Origin: Gammaproteobacteria bacterium
GTDB taxonomy: Bacteria > Pseudomonadota > Gammaproteobacteria > Burkholderiales > Burkholderiaceae_B
Length of the DNA stretch: 64,000 bases
Direction of reading: 5' to 3'
NCBI GenBank assembly: GCA_030832095.1
Contig: JAURJT010000040.1
Coordinates: 1-64,000, forward strand
Below the pieces are notes generated by a model. It was not told the origin of the DNA. It saw only the letters and a list, made by a program, of their open reading frames with translations, and made no database searches. Below, piece after piece: positions 1 through 8,231 of the stretch; position 1 is the stretch's first letter; the number at the start of each line of letters is the position of its first letter. Made by a program: the position numbers and the translations under genes.

Positions 1-125
1 GGAGGGTACACGAGGCGCACCTGCGTGATGATCGCACAGGAAAAGTTCATATCCTGCGCACAAATACCGCCGATTGGGCCACCACTGCGCTGGGCAAATT
101 GCTAGACCTCGAATTTACGCACTAA
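1..125 (+). CDS. C-terminal end of an unrecognised gene
   Basis: An open frame enters from the left edge and stops with TAA at 123-125; it encodes about 40 residues ending in LLDLEFTH. I do not recognise the family from so short a piece. It is in the same reading frame as the EAL remnant that starts at the very next base (126), yet the peptide does not look like the missing N-terminal part of an EAL domain, so I do not join them. Confidence 0.4.
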   Translation, partial: RVHEAHLRDDRTGKVHILRTNTADWATTALGKLLDLEFTH

Positions 126-476
126 ATGGCAGAAGTCAGGAGTATCGATGATTTTGGCAAAGACTATTCATCTCACTCACGCTTGATCGCGTTGCCGTTT
201 AATCATCTCAAAATTGATCGTGAGTTTATTCATCAGTTAGGCAAAAGCAAGAACGTCGATATTGTTGTGAAAAATATTATCGATCTGGCGCAGAGCCTGG
301 GGATTTCAGTGACTGCTGAAGGTGTGGAAACTCAACAGCAACGCAACGTGTTGGTGCAGTTAGGCTGCCATTGTGGACAGGGTTGGTACTTTGAAAAAGA
401 CCAACCCCTAGAGCGCTTGCACGGCTTACCCGCTACGTTTGGGCCGCCGGTGGTGACTGCGCTAGAGGGCGCCTAA
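126..476 (+). pseudogene. C-terminal stump of an EAL-domain (c-di-GMP phosphodiesterase) gene
   Basis: The 116-residue product matches only the last 95 or so residues of an EAL domain: DDFGKDYSS near residue 9 (family DDFGxGYSS), then KIDREF near 35 and AEGVET near 65. The first half of the domain, including the ExLxR signature, the metal-binding Asn and the upstream Glu ligands, is absent. The frame opens with ATG directly after the TAA of the preceding frame, and no clear ribosome binding site stands in front. A full EAL domain is about 240 residues, so this should be catalytically dead. I read it as a deletion remnant; expression of a small protein cannot be excluded. Confidence 0.7.
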
Positions 477-489
477 GCCTCAAGCTTAG
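473..489. terminator. short hairpin overlapping two convergent stop codons (weak)
   Basis: CTAAGC / GCTTAG form a 6-bp stem around the loop CTCAA. The hairpin contains the stop codon of the EAL remnant on one strand and of the gamma-glutamyltransferase gene on the other. There is no U-tract on either side, so a role as terminator is only a possibility. Confidence 0.25.
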
Positions 490-2087
490 TAACCTACCGC
501 CTCACCATCGCGGCGGTGATCAGAACCCGCAGCATAGGCAAAGGGCCCAGTGCTCGTTTGCTTTTCGCCTAGGCGAGCAATCAACTGTGCGCTACCAAAA
601 TCGGTACTGTCGGCAGCTGCCACGATTGGCGCGTGACCCATGGCTTTGAGCCCTGCGACAACAGCGGGGCTAACAGTAGCCTCAACAGTCAGTTCAGCTA
701 CGTCATTGATGCGCCAACGCGGCGCGTCTGAGCAGGCCTGTGGATTGTGCTGTTCAACGACACGACGCAACACCATCTGCATATGGCCTTGTGCTTGCAT
801 GTTGCCACCCATCACGCCGAACGCCATTTCAGGTTGACCATCACGCGTCATGAAGGCGGGGATAATCGTGTGCATGGGGCGCTTGCCGCCTGCGACTTGA
901 TTGGGGTGGCCAGGGGTCGTGACAAAACCAGAGCCGCGATTTTGTAGTGCGATGCCGGTTTTAGGCACGACCACGCCCGAACCAAAGCCTTTGAAATTGG
1001 ACTGAATAAACGAAATCATGCGACCGTCTGCATCAGAGGCGCATAAATAAATGGTGCCGCCTGAGGGTGGTTGTCCCGCCGCATAGGTGCCTGCTTTTTT
1101 AGGGTCGATCAGCTTGGCGCGCTCGCGTGCATACGACTTGCTGAGCAAATCTTTTGCGCTGACTTTCATAAACGCCGGGTCGGCAACGTGTGCATATAAA
1201 TCGGCAAACGCTACACGCATGGCTTCAACTTCTAAGTGCATGCGTTCGGCTGACCCTGGAGCGGTTTCGTTGTAAGGCAGGTGCTCGATGATGTTGAGCG
1301 CCAGCAAGGCGGTGAGGCCCTGACCATTAGGCGGGATCTCGTGCACGTCGTAGCCGCGAAAGTTGGTCGAGATAGGCTCGACCCAGTCGGCTTGATGCGC
1401 GGCCAAGTCAGCCTCTGTCATTACCGCGCCACACTCGGCCGAAAAGGCCGCAATCATCTTGGCTAAGCGACCACGATAAAACGACTCACCCTTGGTACGG
1501 GCAATATCTTCAAGGGTATCGGCTTGATCGGCAAATTTCCAGATCTCGCCAGTCGCGGGTGCGCGACCATTGGGCATGAAAGCGCTAAAGCCAGGGTACT
1601 GCGCCAAATCTTTGACTGCTGCAGCCCATTGCTTAGAGATGACCGGGCTGACCGGAAACCCTTCGCGCGCGTGACGAATTGCGTCTTTAAACAAATCTTC
1701 AAAGGGCAGTTGGCCAAATTTGTTTGACAACGCAACCCATTGCGAGACGGCGCCTGGTACGGTGACTGAATCCCATCCATTCTTGGGCATGGTGTCCATA
1801 CGCTTAAAGCGCTCGGGCGACCAGGCAGCTGGCGCACGCCCTGAGGCGTTTAAGCCATGCAACTTTTTGCCATCCCAAATAATCGAGAAGCCGTCACCGC
1901 CAATGCCATTCATGGTGGGCTCAACAACAGTTAGCGTAATGGCTGCAGCAATCGCTGCGTCAATGGCATTACCACCGCGTGCAAACACAGCTGCGCCTGC
2001 TTGCGAAGCGAGCGGCTGCGAGGTTGAAACAATATTGCGTGCCAGCACGGGTTGACGGCCAGACTGAAATGGGAGTTGCCAGTTCAT
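486..2087 (-). CDS. gamma-glutamyltransferase family protein
   Basis: The 533-residue protein has the Ntn-hydrolase gamma-glutamyltransferase fold: ASQAG..FARGGNAIDAA near residues 28-46, EPTMNGIGGDGF near 56-67, and a GGT motif with the probable autoprocessing and nucleophilic Thr at 345, followed by the small-subunit strand (SDADGRMISFIQSNF). The family cleaves gamma-glutamyl amides or related amides after self-cleavage into two subunits. No signal peptide is visible, unlike secreted glutathione hydrolases, so a cytoplasmic amidase or acylase role is more likely. The residues before Thr345 (PPSGG) differ from the usual DTTH context, so the specificity is open. It reads towards the EAL remnant and is separated by about 220 bp from the upstream aminotransferase gene, which has its own terminator. 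Confidence 0.85.
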   Translation of the reverse strand: MNWQLPFQSGRQPVLARNIVSTSQPLASQAGAAVFARGGNAIDAAIAAAITLTVVEPTMNGIGGDGFSIIWDGKKLHGLNASGRAPAAWSPERFKRMDTMPKNGWDSVTVPGAVSQWVALSNKFGQLPFEDLFKDAIRHAREGFPVSPVISKQWAAAVKDLAQYPGFSAFMPNGRAPATGEIWKFADQADTLEDIARTKGESFYRGRLAKMIAAFSAECGAVMTEADLAAHQADWVEPISTNFRGYDVHEIPPNGQGLTALLALNIIEHLPYNETAPGSAERMHLEVEAMRVAFADLYAHVADPAFMKVSAKDLLSKSYARERAKLIDPKKAGTYAAGQPPSGGTIYLCASDADGRMISFIQSNFKGFGSGVVVPKTGIALQNRGSGFVTTPGHPNQVAGGKRPMHTIIPAFMTRDGQPEMAFGVMGGNMQAQGHMQMVLRRVVEQHNPQACSDAPRWRINDVAELTVEATVSPAVVAGLKAMGHAPIVAAADSTDFGSAQLIARLGEKQTSTGPFAYAAGSDHRRDGEAVGY

Positions 2088-2263
2088 GAGTGAAAAGATT
2101 CCTGCAAAGGTTGAGTAACAAGAGCAATAGGCCAGTATGTTGGCGCTTTAGCATGACGTCGCGCCAAGGCAGAAATGAGCGCCCTGACAGTATGAGGTTG
2201 ACCCATCATAATCGTTGGCGTAGCTTCTGGCTTGTTGTTGGCGTCTACGCGGGTTGCAACAAC

Positions 2264-2285
2264 AAAAAAAGCGCCAAAGCGCTTT
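2264..2285 (-). terminator. Rho-independent terminator of the class III aminotransferase gene
   Basis: Read on the minus strand, AAAGCGC-TTTG-GCGCTTT gives a 7-bp stem with a 4-nt loop that runs directly into a T tract (TTTTTTTG). It lies just downstream of the aminotransferase stop at 2309 and ahead of the gamma-glutamyltransferase start at 2087. Confidence 0.7.
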
Positions 2286-2308
2286 CTTTGTTGGGCTTAA
2301 GCGCGAAC

Positions 2309-3655
2309 TTAAGCAACCATATGAATCGCTTTTTTAACCGTATTGAAAATTTCATCAATCTGGTCTTCGCTGACGATCAGCGGTGGCGAAAACGCCAAGC
2401 TGTCGCCGGTGTAGCGAACTAACACACCCATTTCTAAGCACTTCAAGAAAACGTCATATGCGCGTGCACCTGGCGCACCTGCACGCGACTCAAGTTCAAC
2501 CGCACCCATCAAGCCAAGGTTTCGGATATCTTTGACGTAAGGCTCGCCACGCAGCGCGTGGATCGCTTTTTCAAATTTCGGAGCAAGAGCCAACGAACGG
2601 TCGAATAATTTTTCGCGCTTGTAGATTTCTTGGGTTGCCAGGCAAGCAGCTGCAGCGGCAGGATGCGATGAATAGGTGTAGCCGTGAAACATTTCAATCG
2701 CATTGGCTGGGCTAGCGTTAAGAATCGCGTCGTAGATATGGGTTTGAGCCGCGACAGCCGACATCGGGATCGAAGCGTTGTTGATGGCTTTGGCCATCGT
2801 AATCATATCGGGGGTCACGCCAAAAAATTCGCTGGCAGTGGCTTTGCCTAAGCGACCAAAGCCTGTGATCACCTCATCAAATATCAGCAAGATGCCATGC
2901 TTGGTGCAGAGCTCGCGCAGGCGTTGCAGGTAACCGACAGGCGGCACCAACACGCCGGTTGAGCCAGCAACCGGTTCAACGATCACGGCCGCAATAGTCG
3001 AGGCGTCGTGCAAGGCGCACAGGCTTTCAAGATGGTCAGCAAGGTGCATGCCCCATTGCGGCTGACCTTTGCTAAAGCCCATGTCAGGGATGCTATGTGT
3101 GTGCGGCAAATGATCAACGCCAGGGATCAGGTTGGCCGAATAGGCCTTGCGATTGGCAACGATGCCACCGACTGAAATGCCGCCGAAACCCACGCCGCTA
3201 TAGCCACGCTCGCGACCAATCAAACGCGTACGCTGCGCTTCGCCACGCGAGCGGTGATAGGCCAGTGCCATCTTGAGTGCGGTGTCGACAGCTTCAGAAC
3301 CAGAGTTAGCAAAGAAGATGCGATCCAAGCCTTTTGGCATCACGCCAGCGACAACTTTGGCAGCTTCAAACGCTAACGGGTGCGCCATCTGAAAGGGCGG
3401 TGCGTAATCAAGCTCTTGCATTTGCTTGTGCACGGCCTCAATAATTTCGGCGCGGCCATGACCAGCGTTGACGCACCAGAGGCCAGCGCTTGCATCAAGC
3501 ACCTTCTGGCCATCCATGGTGGTGAAGTGCATATCTTTGGCACTTTTAAGAATGCGTGGGGCAGCTTTGAACTGACGGTTGCCTGTGAAAGGCATCCAGA
3601 AATTGGTCATGTCCACACTGTTGGACAGGCTAACGGCTTCGGTGATAGCGTTCAT
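2309..3655 (-). CDS. class III PLP-dependent aminotransferase (omega-amino acid:pyruvate type)
   Basis: A 448-residue fold-type I PLP enzyme resembling beta-alanine/omega-amino acid:pyruvate transaminases. Visible motifs are ANSGSEAVDTALKMA (about 116-130, phosphate binding), IFDEVITGFGR (Asp260, pyridine nitrogen contact) and MAKAINNA with the Schiff-base Lys289. I place the start at the ATG at 3655 because GGAG lies 6 nt ahead of it; an in-frame ATG 15 codons upstream lacks such a site. It is transcribed divergently from a MocR-family regulator across a perfect inverted repeat, so the regulator very probably controls it. The amine donor (beta-alanine, taurine, GABA or another omega-amine) cannot be read from the sequence. 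Confidence 0.88.
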   Translation of the reverse strand: MNAITEAVSLSNSVDMTNFWMPFTGNRQFKAAPRILKSAKDMHFTTMDGQKVLDASAGLWCVNAGHGRAEIIEAVHKQMQELDYAPPFQMAHPLAFEAAKVVAGVMPKGLDRIFFANSGSEAVDTALKMALAYHRSRGEAQRTRLIGRERGYSGVGFGGISVGGIVANRKAYSANLIPGVDHLPHTHSIPDMGFSKGQPQWGMHLADHLESLCALHDASTIAAVIVEPVAGSTGVLVPPVGYLQRLRELCTKHGILLIFDEVITGFGRLGKATASEFFGVTPDMITMAKAINNASIPMSAVAAQTHIYDAILNASPANAIEMFHGYTYSSHPAAAAACLATQEIYKREKLFDRSLALAPKFEKAIHALRGEPYVKDIRNLGLMGAVELESRAGAPGARAYDVFLKCLEMGVLVRYTGDSLAFSPPLIVSEDQIDEIFNTVKKAIHMVA

Positions 3656-3711
3656 GGGGTTCTCCGGTAATCGGGTTGTACGCTTACTGTAGCGCTGCAA
3701 TACCGGTCGTG

Positions 3712-3751
3712 ACCAGTACAGTTACACAAATATGTGGCAAACTGTACTGGT
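3712..3751. promoter_or_regulatory. perfect 12-bp inverted repeat, probable MocR operator
   Basis: ACCAGTACAGTT (3712-3723) and AACTGTACTGGT (3740-3751) are exact reverse complements separated by 16 bp, with arm centres 28 bp apart. They sit between the divergent aminotransferase and MocR genes. MocR-type regulators are dimers that bind two half-sites and often control a neighbouring PLP-enzyme gene. That this is the operator is inference. Confidence 0.7.
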
Positions 3752-3826
3752 ACTTGGGCGATTTGGGACAGCGCTTGCGCGCCCCAGCCTCAGTGGCTCG
3801 CCCATCCTCACCTAAAGGTGCCTCAA

Positions 3827-5227
3827 TTGGCCTTTTCCCTGAATCTTGATCGCCAAGCTGACCTGAGCTTGGTCGAGCAAATCGTCGCTACGTTGACCGC
3901 TGCGATCGCGAGTCGTGCCTTACGGGCGGGTGATGCTTTACCTTCGGTGCGCCAGCTTGCGCGTGAGCAGGGCCTCAGCGCCTTTACCGTCTCAGAGGCG
4001 TATCAGCGCCTGGTCGCGGCCGGTCAAGTGGTGGCGAAGCGGGGCGCCTCCTATCGTGTGGTGGATAAGCGTGCGGCGCTGCCCCAGTCAATCCCCACGT
4101 GGTCCGCACCGACTCTGAGTGCGGCGTGGCTGTTGTCAGACGTTTTCGCCGACCACTCGGTGCCGATCAAGGCGGGTTGCGGTTGGATACCCGGCGAGTG
4201 GATCAACGAAAGTGGTTTACAGCATGCCTTGCGCACCGTCAGTCGTGTGCCGGGCGCGCGGTTTGGCGGCTATGGACACCCCTATGGCATGGCGTCGTTG
4301 CGCGAGCAAATCGCAGCCAGGCTCAGGCGCAATGACATCCCTGTTGAGGCTGCAAATGTGCTGCTCACTCAGGGTGCTACGCAAGCACTTGATTTGGTGG
4401 TGCGCACGATCTTACGTCCTGGCGATACTGTCATTGTTGAAGATCCTTGTTATTGCAATTTGCTTCAGATTTTGCAGCTTGCGGGTTTAAAGGTTGTGGG
4501 CTTGCCCCGAAACGCAGACGGCCATGATCTTGATCAGCTCAGTCAGTTGATTAAGCGCGCGCGCCCCAAAGCGATTTTTATAAATACTGTGTTGCAAAAT
4601 CCTTCAGGTACCACGTTGTCGTTGAGTCGCGCCAAGGGCTTGCTTGAGATCGCCGATCAGCACGGCTTATGGGTGATCGAAGACGATATCTATCGCGAGC
4701 TCGCACCTGAAGGCGCGCCGTGCCTCGCTGCACTCGAGGGGCTGCGTCGCGTCATCTATATTTCAGGCTTCTCGAAAACGATTACGCCTACGTTGCGGGT
4801 GGGCTATGTGGCCGCACATCCTGACATACTGGCAAGTTTGGCGCGCAGCAAAATGGCCGTTGGCCTCACTTCGTCAGAGGTCACCGAGCGTTTGGTGGCC
4901 AACGTTTTGACAGATGGTCACTACCAACAACATCTCAAGTTTTTAACCGAAAAATTAAAACAGGCGCATCAGCGTGTGTGCGCAAGTATGCAGGCAGTGG
5001 GCGTTGAGATTTTTGAGCAACCGGAAGCCGGTTTGTTTTTGTGGGCGCGTCTGCCGATTGATCCAAAACAAAGTACCGGTGTCGCAACCCGCGCCTTGCA
5101 ACATGGCATTTGGTTGGCCCCTGGGGCATATTTTCGACCGGAAGATCGCGCTTCGAACTGGTTTCGCTTTAACGTTGCCAACTCAGATCATCCGGTTTTA
5201 TGGGATTTCATCCGCACGCTTTCTTAG
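3827..5227 (+). CDS. MocR-type transcriptional regulator (GntR winged helix plus aminotransferase domain)
   Basis: An N-terminal GntR-type winged helix (ALPSVRQLAREQGLSAFTVS and the following recognition region) is joined to a class I aminotransferase-like domain: GATQALDLV, NPSGTT, IEDDIY and SGFSKTITPTLRVG, where the Lys is the predicted PLP ligand (about residue 317). Such proteins sense PLP or an amino-acid aldimine. The longest frame begins with GTG at 3734, inside the inverted repeat, and would add about 30 residues that do not resemble the family. TTG at 3827, with AAAGG 8 nt upstream, or GTG at 3818 look more plausible; the start is not settled. Divergent from the class III aminotransferase, its likely target. 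Confidence 0.85.
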   Translation: MAFSLNLDRQADLSLVEQIVATLTAAIASRALRAGDALPSVRQLAREQGLSAFTVSEAYQRLVAAGQVVAKRGASYRVVDKRAALPQSIPTWSAPTLSAAWLLSDVFADHSVPIKAGCGWIPGEWINESGLQHALRTVSRVPGARFGGYGHPYGMASLREQIAARLRRNDIPVEAANVLLTQGATQALDLVVRTILRPGDTVIVEDPCYCNLLQILQLAGLKVVGLPRNADGHDLDQLSQLIKRARPKAIFINTVLQNPSGTTLSLSRAKGLLEIADQHGLWVIEDDIYRELAPEGAPCLAALEGLRRVIYISGFSKTITPTLRVGYVAAHPDILASLARSKMAVGLTSSEVTERLVANVLTDGHYQQHLKFLTEKLKQAHQRVCASMQAVGVEIFEQPEAGLFLWARLPIDPKQSTGVATRALQHGIWLAPGAYFRPEDRASNWFRFNVANSDHPVLWDFIRTLS

Positions 5228-5235
5228 AGCTGTTC

Positions 5236-5264
5236 GCGCGCCAAAGTCGGTGCGCGTGGCGCGC
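5236..5264. terminator. GC-rich hairpin between convergent MocR and Lrp genes (weak)
   Basis: GCGCGCCA and TGGCGCGC form an 8-bp stem with a 13-nt loop between the two convergent stop codons. No U-tract follows, so this is a possible but poorly supported bidirectional terminator. Confidence 0.35.
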
Positions 5265-5294
5265 CTTAGGGTTCTCTGTTGTCAGAATGCTTTT

Positions 5295-5801
5295 CTAACG
5301 ATCAACCGCCAAATAAAGCGTCTCTTTGATTTCTTCCATGACAACGTAGCTACGCGATTCTGCTGAAGCGGGCAGACGCTTGAGGATCTCGCCCAACAGT
5401 TGTCGATATTTGCTCATCTCGGCTAAGCGCGCTTTGATTAAATAATCAAAATCACCCGACACGAGGTGGCATTCCATGACCTCAGGAACATATTCAAGTT
5501 CTTTTTTGACTTTTTCAAAAACGTCATCGGATTTTGTTGAGAGCTTGATCTCAAGAAATACCAACAGACTCTTGCCAAGCGCGGCAGGGTTGACTCGCGC
5601 GTAGTAGCCCATGATGATGCCTTCACGCTCGAGTCGCTTGACACGTTCTGAACAAGGGGTCGCAGACAGGTTCACACGCTCGGCCAAGTCGGTCATTGAG
5701 ATGCGGCCATCGCGTTGTAAGACATCGAGTATCTTGAGGTCGATGCGGTCGAGCGGGCGCGGGGGGTCTTTTATCGTCACGGGGCAGATCCGAAAAGTCA
5801 A
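5295..5801 (-). CDS. Lrp/AsnC family transcriptional regulator
   Basis: The N-terminal helix-turn-helix begins with LDRIDLKILDVLQRDGRIS and continues with NLSATPCSERVKRLE; the C-terminal RAM/AsnC ligand-binding domain includes EVMECHLVSGDFDYLIKAR. About 160 residues, the usual size for the family. The start is uncertain: TTG at 5801 gives the longest frame and GTG at 5780 a shorter one, and neither has a good ribosome binding site. Such regulators sense amino acids as octameric discs. It is divergent from the carboxylesterase-Bug pair 98 bp away, which could be a target, but no operator is obvious. Confidence 0.88.
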   Translation of the reverse strand: MTFRICPVTIKDPPRPLDRIDLKILDVLQRDGRISMTDLAERVNLSATPCSERVKRLEREGIIMGYYARVNPAALGKSLLVFLEIKLSTKSDDVFEKVKKELEYVPEVMECHLVSGDFDYLIKARLAEMSKYRQLLGEILKRLPASAESRSYVVMEEIKETLYLAVDR

Positions 5802-5899
5802 AACAGTAAAAGGCAGGTAAAACTATGGCTTAACGACTTGATTTTAGTGATTTCTGCTGTAATGCTGTCAGAATCTTTTTACATGGATCTCAACGCCCT

Positions 5900-7177
5900 A
5901 TGTCGATCGCCCCACAGCCCGTCACCGTTACGCTTGAGCAAGGCCAAGTCACAGGTCTGCAAACCCAGACGGTCACGCAGTTCTTAGGGCTGCGTTACGC
6001 CCAAGCTCCAACCGGCGCCTTGCGCTTTGCTCCGCCGCAAGCCTTATGGCCCCAGCCGCCGTTTGACGCAACCCAATCGGGCCCCGTGTGCCCGCAGTTG
6101 CCCTCTCGCCTGCGTACGGTGATGGGTGACTTTGAGGACGGGCAAGATGAAGACTGTTTGCGCTTAGCGATTTGGACACCTGGCTGCGACCGGCGTAAGC
6201 GCCCAGTGGTGGTGTGGCTACACGGCGGTGCCTGGCAAAGCGGTGGCGGCGCGCTGGCCTGGTACGACGGTACTCGCCTGGCGGCGAAGGGTGACTGCGT
6301 AGTGGTTGGTGTCAATTATCGGCTTGCCGCGCTCGGATGGTTATATGTGCCGGGTGAAACGGCCAACATGGGGCTGCTTGATGAAGAGGCTGCCGTGCGT
6401 TGGGTGGTCGACAACATCGAGCATTTTGGCGGTGACCCTGCCAACATCACCATGATGGGTCAGTCGGCGGGGGGCTTCAATATTGCAGCGATGCTCGCGC
6501 GCGAGCCCCTCTTTAGCCGTGCGATTTTGCAAAGCGCGTCGCTTGGGCGCGGGTTTCGTGAACCGGCGCAAGCCGCGCACCTCAGCCGCGTGTTTTTGCA
6601 GGCGGCAGGTGCGCAGACTGTTGAGCAGGCGCGTGCCTTGCCGGTGGCGAGTTTATTGGCAGCTCAACAGGCCCCGAGCGTGATGGCTGCGCTCAAAGAA
6701 GAAGGCGCGAATCGCAGTTTATTTTGCCCGGTGGGTGATGCCGAGTTTTTTCGCTTGCCGCTTACCCCACTGATGCAGCACGCGGCGACCCGTGCCGATG
6801 TGTTGCTAGGCTATACCCGCGATGAAATGACCGCGTTTCCGGGCACCGAGCGTGATACGGCCAGTCAACAACTGGGTGAAAAAATCTTTGGTGCCCCGTC
6901 GCGACAATGGGCGCAAGACGCACACGCTGCTGGTCGGCAAGCGTGGGTGTTTGAGTTTGCTTATGGGCCTAATCCCGTGTTCGGCGCCTGCCATTGCAGC
7001 GAGTTGCCGTTTGTGTTTGGTAATGTTGAGAGCTTTGATGGGGCTGCAATGCTGCAGGGGATGGTTGCAGAGCATGGTGCGCGTCTGGTCGAGCAGATGC
7101 AGAGCGCTTGGATTGCGTTCATTCATGGCCGCTCGCCTGGCTGGGCACCCAGCCCAGCGGTGCATGTTTTTGAATAG
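5900..7177 (+). CDS. type-B carboxylesterase family protein
   Basis: An alpha/beta hydrolase of the carboxylesterase/para-nitrobenzyl esterase family. LRYAQAP..ALRFAPP near residue 31, EDCLRLAIW near 84, the oxyanion-hole HGGAW (108-112), nucleophile elbow GQSAGG with Ser189, an acidic candidate Glu309 and the catalytic His365 (FGACHCSELPFVFG) are all present. At 425 residues it is shorter than the usual 490-550, with reductions in the C-terminal half. No signal peptide, so it should hydrolyse ester substrates in the cytoplasm. A Bug-family solute receptor starts 23 bp after its stop, so the two probably form one transcription unit. Confidence 0.85.
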   Translation: MSIAPQPVTVTLEQGQVTGLQTQTVTQFLGLRYAQAPTGALRFAPPQALWPQPPFDATQSGPVCPQLPSRLRTVMGDFEDGQDEDCLRLAIWTPGCDRRKRPVVVWLHGGAWQSGGGALAWYDGTRLAAKGDCVVVGVNYRLAALGWLYVPGETANMGLLDEEAAVRWVVDNIEHFGGDPANITMMGQSAGGFNIAAMLAREPLFSRAILQSASLGRGFREPAQAAHLSRVFLQAAGAQTVEQARALPVASLLAAQQAPSVMAALKEEGANRSLFCPVGDAEFFRLPLTPLMQHAATRADVLLGYTRDEMTAFPGTERDTASQQLGEKIFGAPSRQWAQDAHAAGRQAWVFEFAYGPNPVFGACHCSELPFVFGNVESFDGAAMLQGMVAEHGARLVEQMQSAWIAFIHGRSPGWAPSPAVHVFE

Positions 7178-7200
7178 CATTTAAACAAAGGATCATCAGT

Positions 7201-8202
7201 ATGCGAATCAATATCCAACTGTCTCGTGTCGCCCTGTTTGTGATGGCGGTGGGCGTCTGTAGTCTGTCCCTACTGAGCCCGCGTGTGACGCAGGCTCAAA
7301 CCCCGGGCGCTTACCCTGACAAGCCGGTCAAGATCATTGTGGCGAACCCGCCAGGCGGCCCGATCGACGTCATTTTGAGGGTGTTAGCGACGCGTCTTAC
7401 TGCGGTCTGGGGTCAACCGGTTGTGGTTGAAAATCGTCCGGGTGGTGCAGGCATTGTCAGCACAACGGCGCTCGTCAAAGCCCCGGCAGATGGTTACACG
7501 ATCGGGATGGTGGCAGCGTCGTCTGTCACCATCATGCCGTTTGCGGTCGATAGCTTGCCTTACGATCCGGTCAAAGATTTGCAGCCGATCTCACTGGTGG
7601 CGCGCACCCCGTTTATTTTTATTGTGCGTCAAGACAGCCCATTTAAAACTTGGCAAGATTTTGTGCAGCAGGCCAAAACCCGCGATCTGACGATCGGCTC
7701 GTATGCCATTGGGTCGGCCTTTCATATGGTCTGGGAGCAAACCGCACGCCGTGTCGGCATCAAGGCTGTCTATGCGCCCGCCAACGCGGCCAGCAAGACA
7801 CAAGGCGACCTTGTAGGAGGTCAGCTTGATATCGCGCTTGAAGCGCCGTCTAGCGCGCGGGCAATGCTCGATGGCGGACGGGTGCGGGCAATTGCGATCA
7901 CCAGCCCTGAACGTTTTGCCGGTTTGCCAGATACGCCAACGCTCTCTGAGTCTGGCTTGTCAGGCTATTCGTCGCTTCCGTGGCTTGGGTTGATGGGCCC
8001 AGCAGGGATTCCAGCAGAGCGCGTCGCCCTGATTCAAAAAACCGTTGCGCAAATTTTGCAAGAACCGGCCATGCTCAAACAACTCGAAACACTTGGGATG
8101 ATGCCGGTAGGCAGCACACCACAACAGATGGGTGAGACGATTGCGCAAGACCGACTGCTGATGCAGCCTTTGGTGAAAGAGCTTGGGATTCGCTTGAATT
8201 AG
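7201..8202 (+). CDS. Bug-family tripartite tricarboxylate transporter (TTT) substrate-binding protein
   Basis: A periplasmic receptor of 333 residues with an N-terminal signal peptide (positive MRINIQLSR, hydrophobic core, VTQAQ cleavage region near residue 33). The Bug signatures follow: YPDKPVKIIVANPPGG, QPVVVENRPGGAGIV, APADGYTIGM, and the terminal PxLSESGLSGYSSLPWLGLMGP block. AAAGGATC precedes the ATG. No TctA/TctB membrane components are encoded nearby, so it must share a distant permease or act in sensing. The pairing with the carboxylesterase suggests its ligand may be related to an ester or its acid, which is speculative. Confidence 0.9.
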   Translation: MRINIQLSRVALFVMAVGVCSLSLLSPRVTQAQTPGAYPDKPVKIIVANPPGGPIDVILRVLATRLTAVWGQPVVVENRPGGAGIVSTTALVKAPADGYTIGMVAASSVTIMPFAVDSLPYDPVKDLQPISLVARTPFIFIVRQDSPFKTWQDFVQQAKTRDLTIGSYAIGSAFHMVWEQTARRVGIKAVYAPANAASKTQGDLVGGQLDIALEAPSSARAMLDGGRVRAIAITSPERFAGLPDTPTLSESGLSGYSSLPWLGLMGPAGIPAERVALIQKTVAQILQEPAMLKQLETLGMMPVGSTPQQMGETIAQDRLLMQPLVKELGIRLN

Positions 8203-8231
8203 CCCGTTAATTTATGAACGAGTCGGTTGAC

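Noticed and set aside
5279-5880. TGTCAGAAT..TTTT elements on both sides of the Lrp-type gene (near 5279 and 5867)
   Set aside because: Short, imperfect and AT-rich; could be chance, and no duplication of longer flanks supports mobile-element ends.
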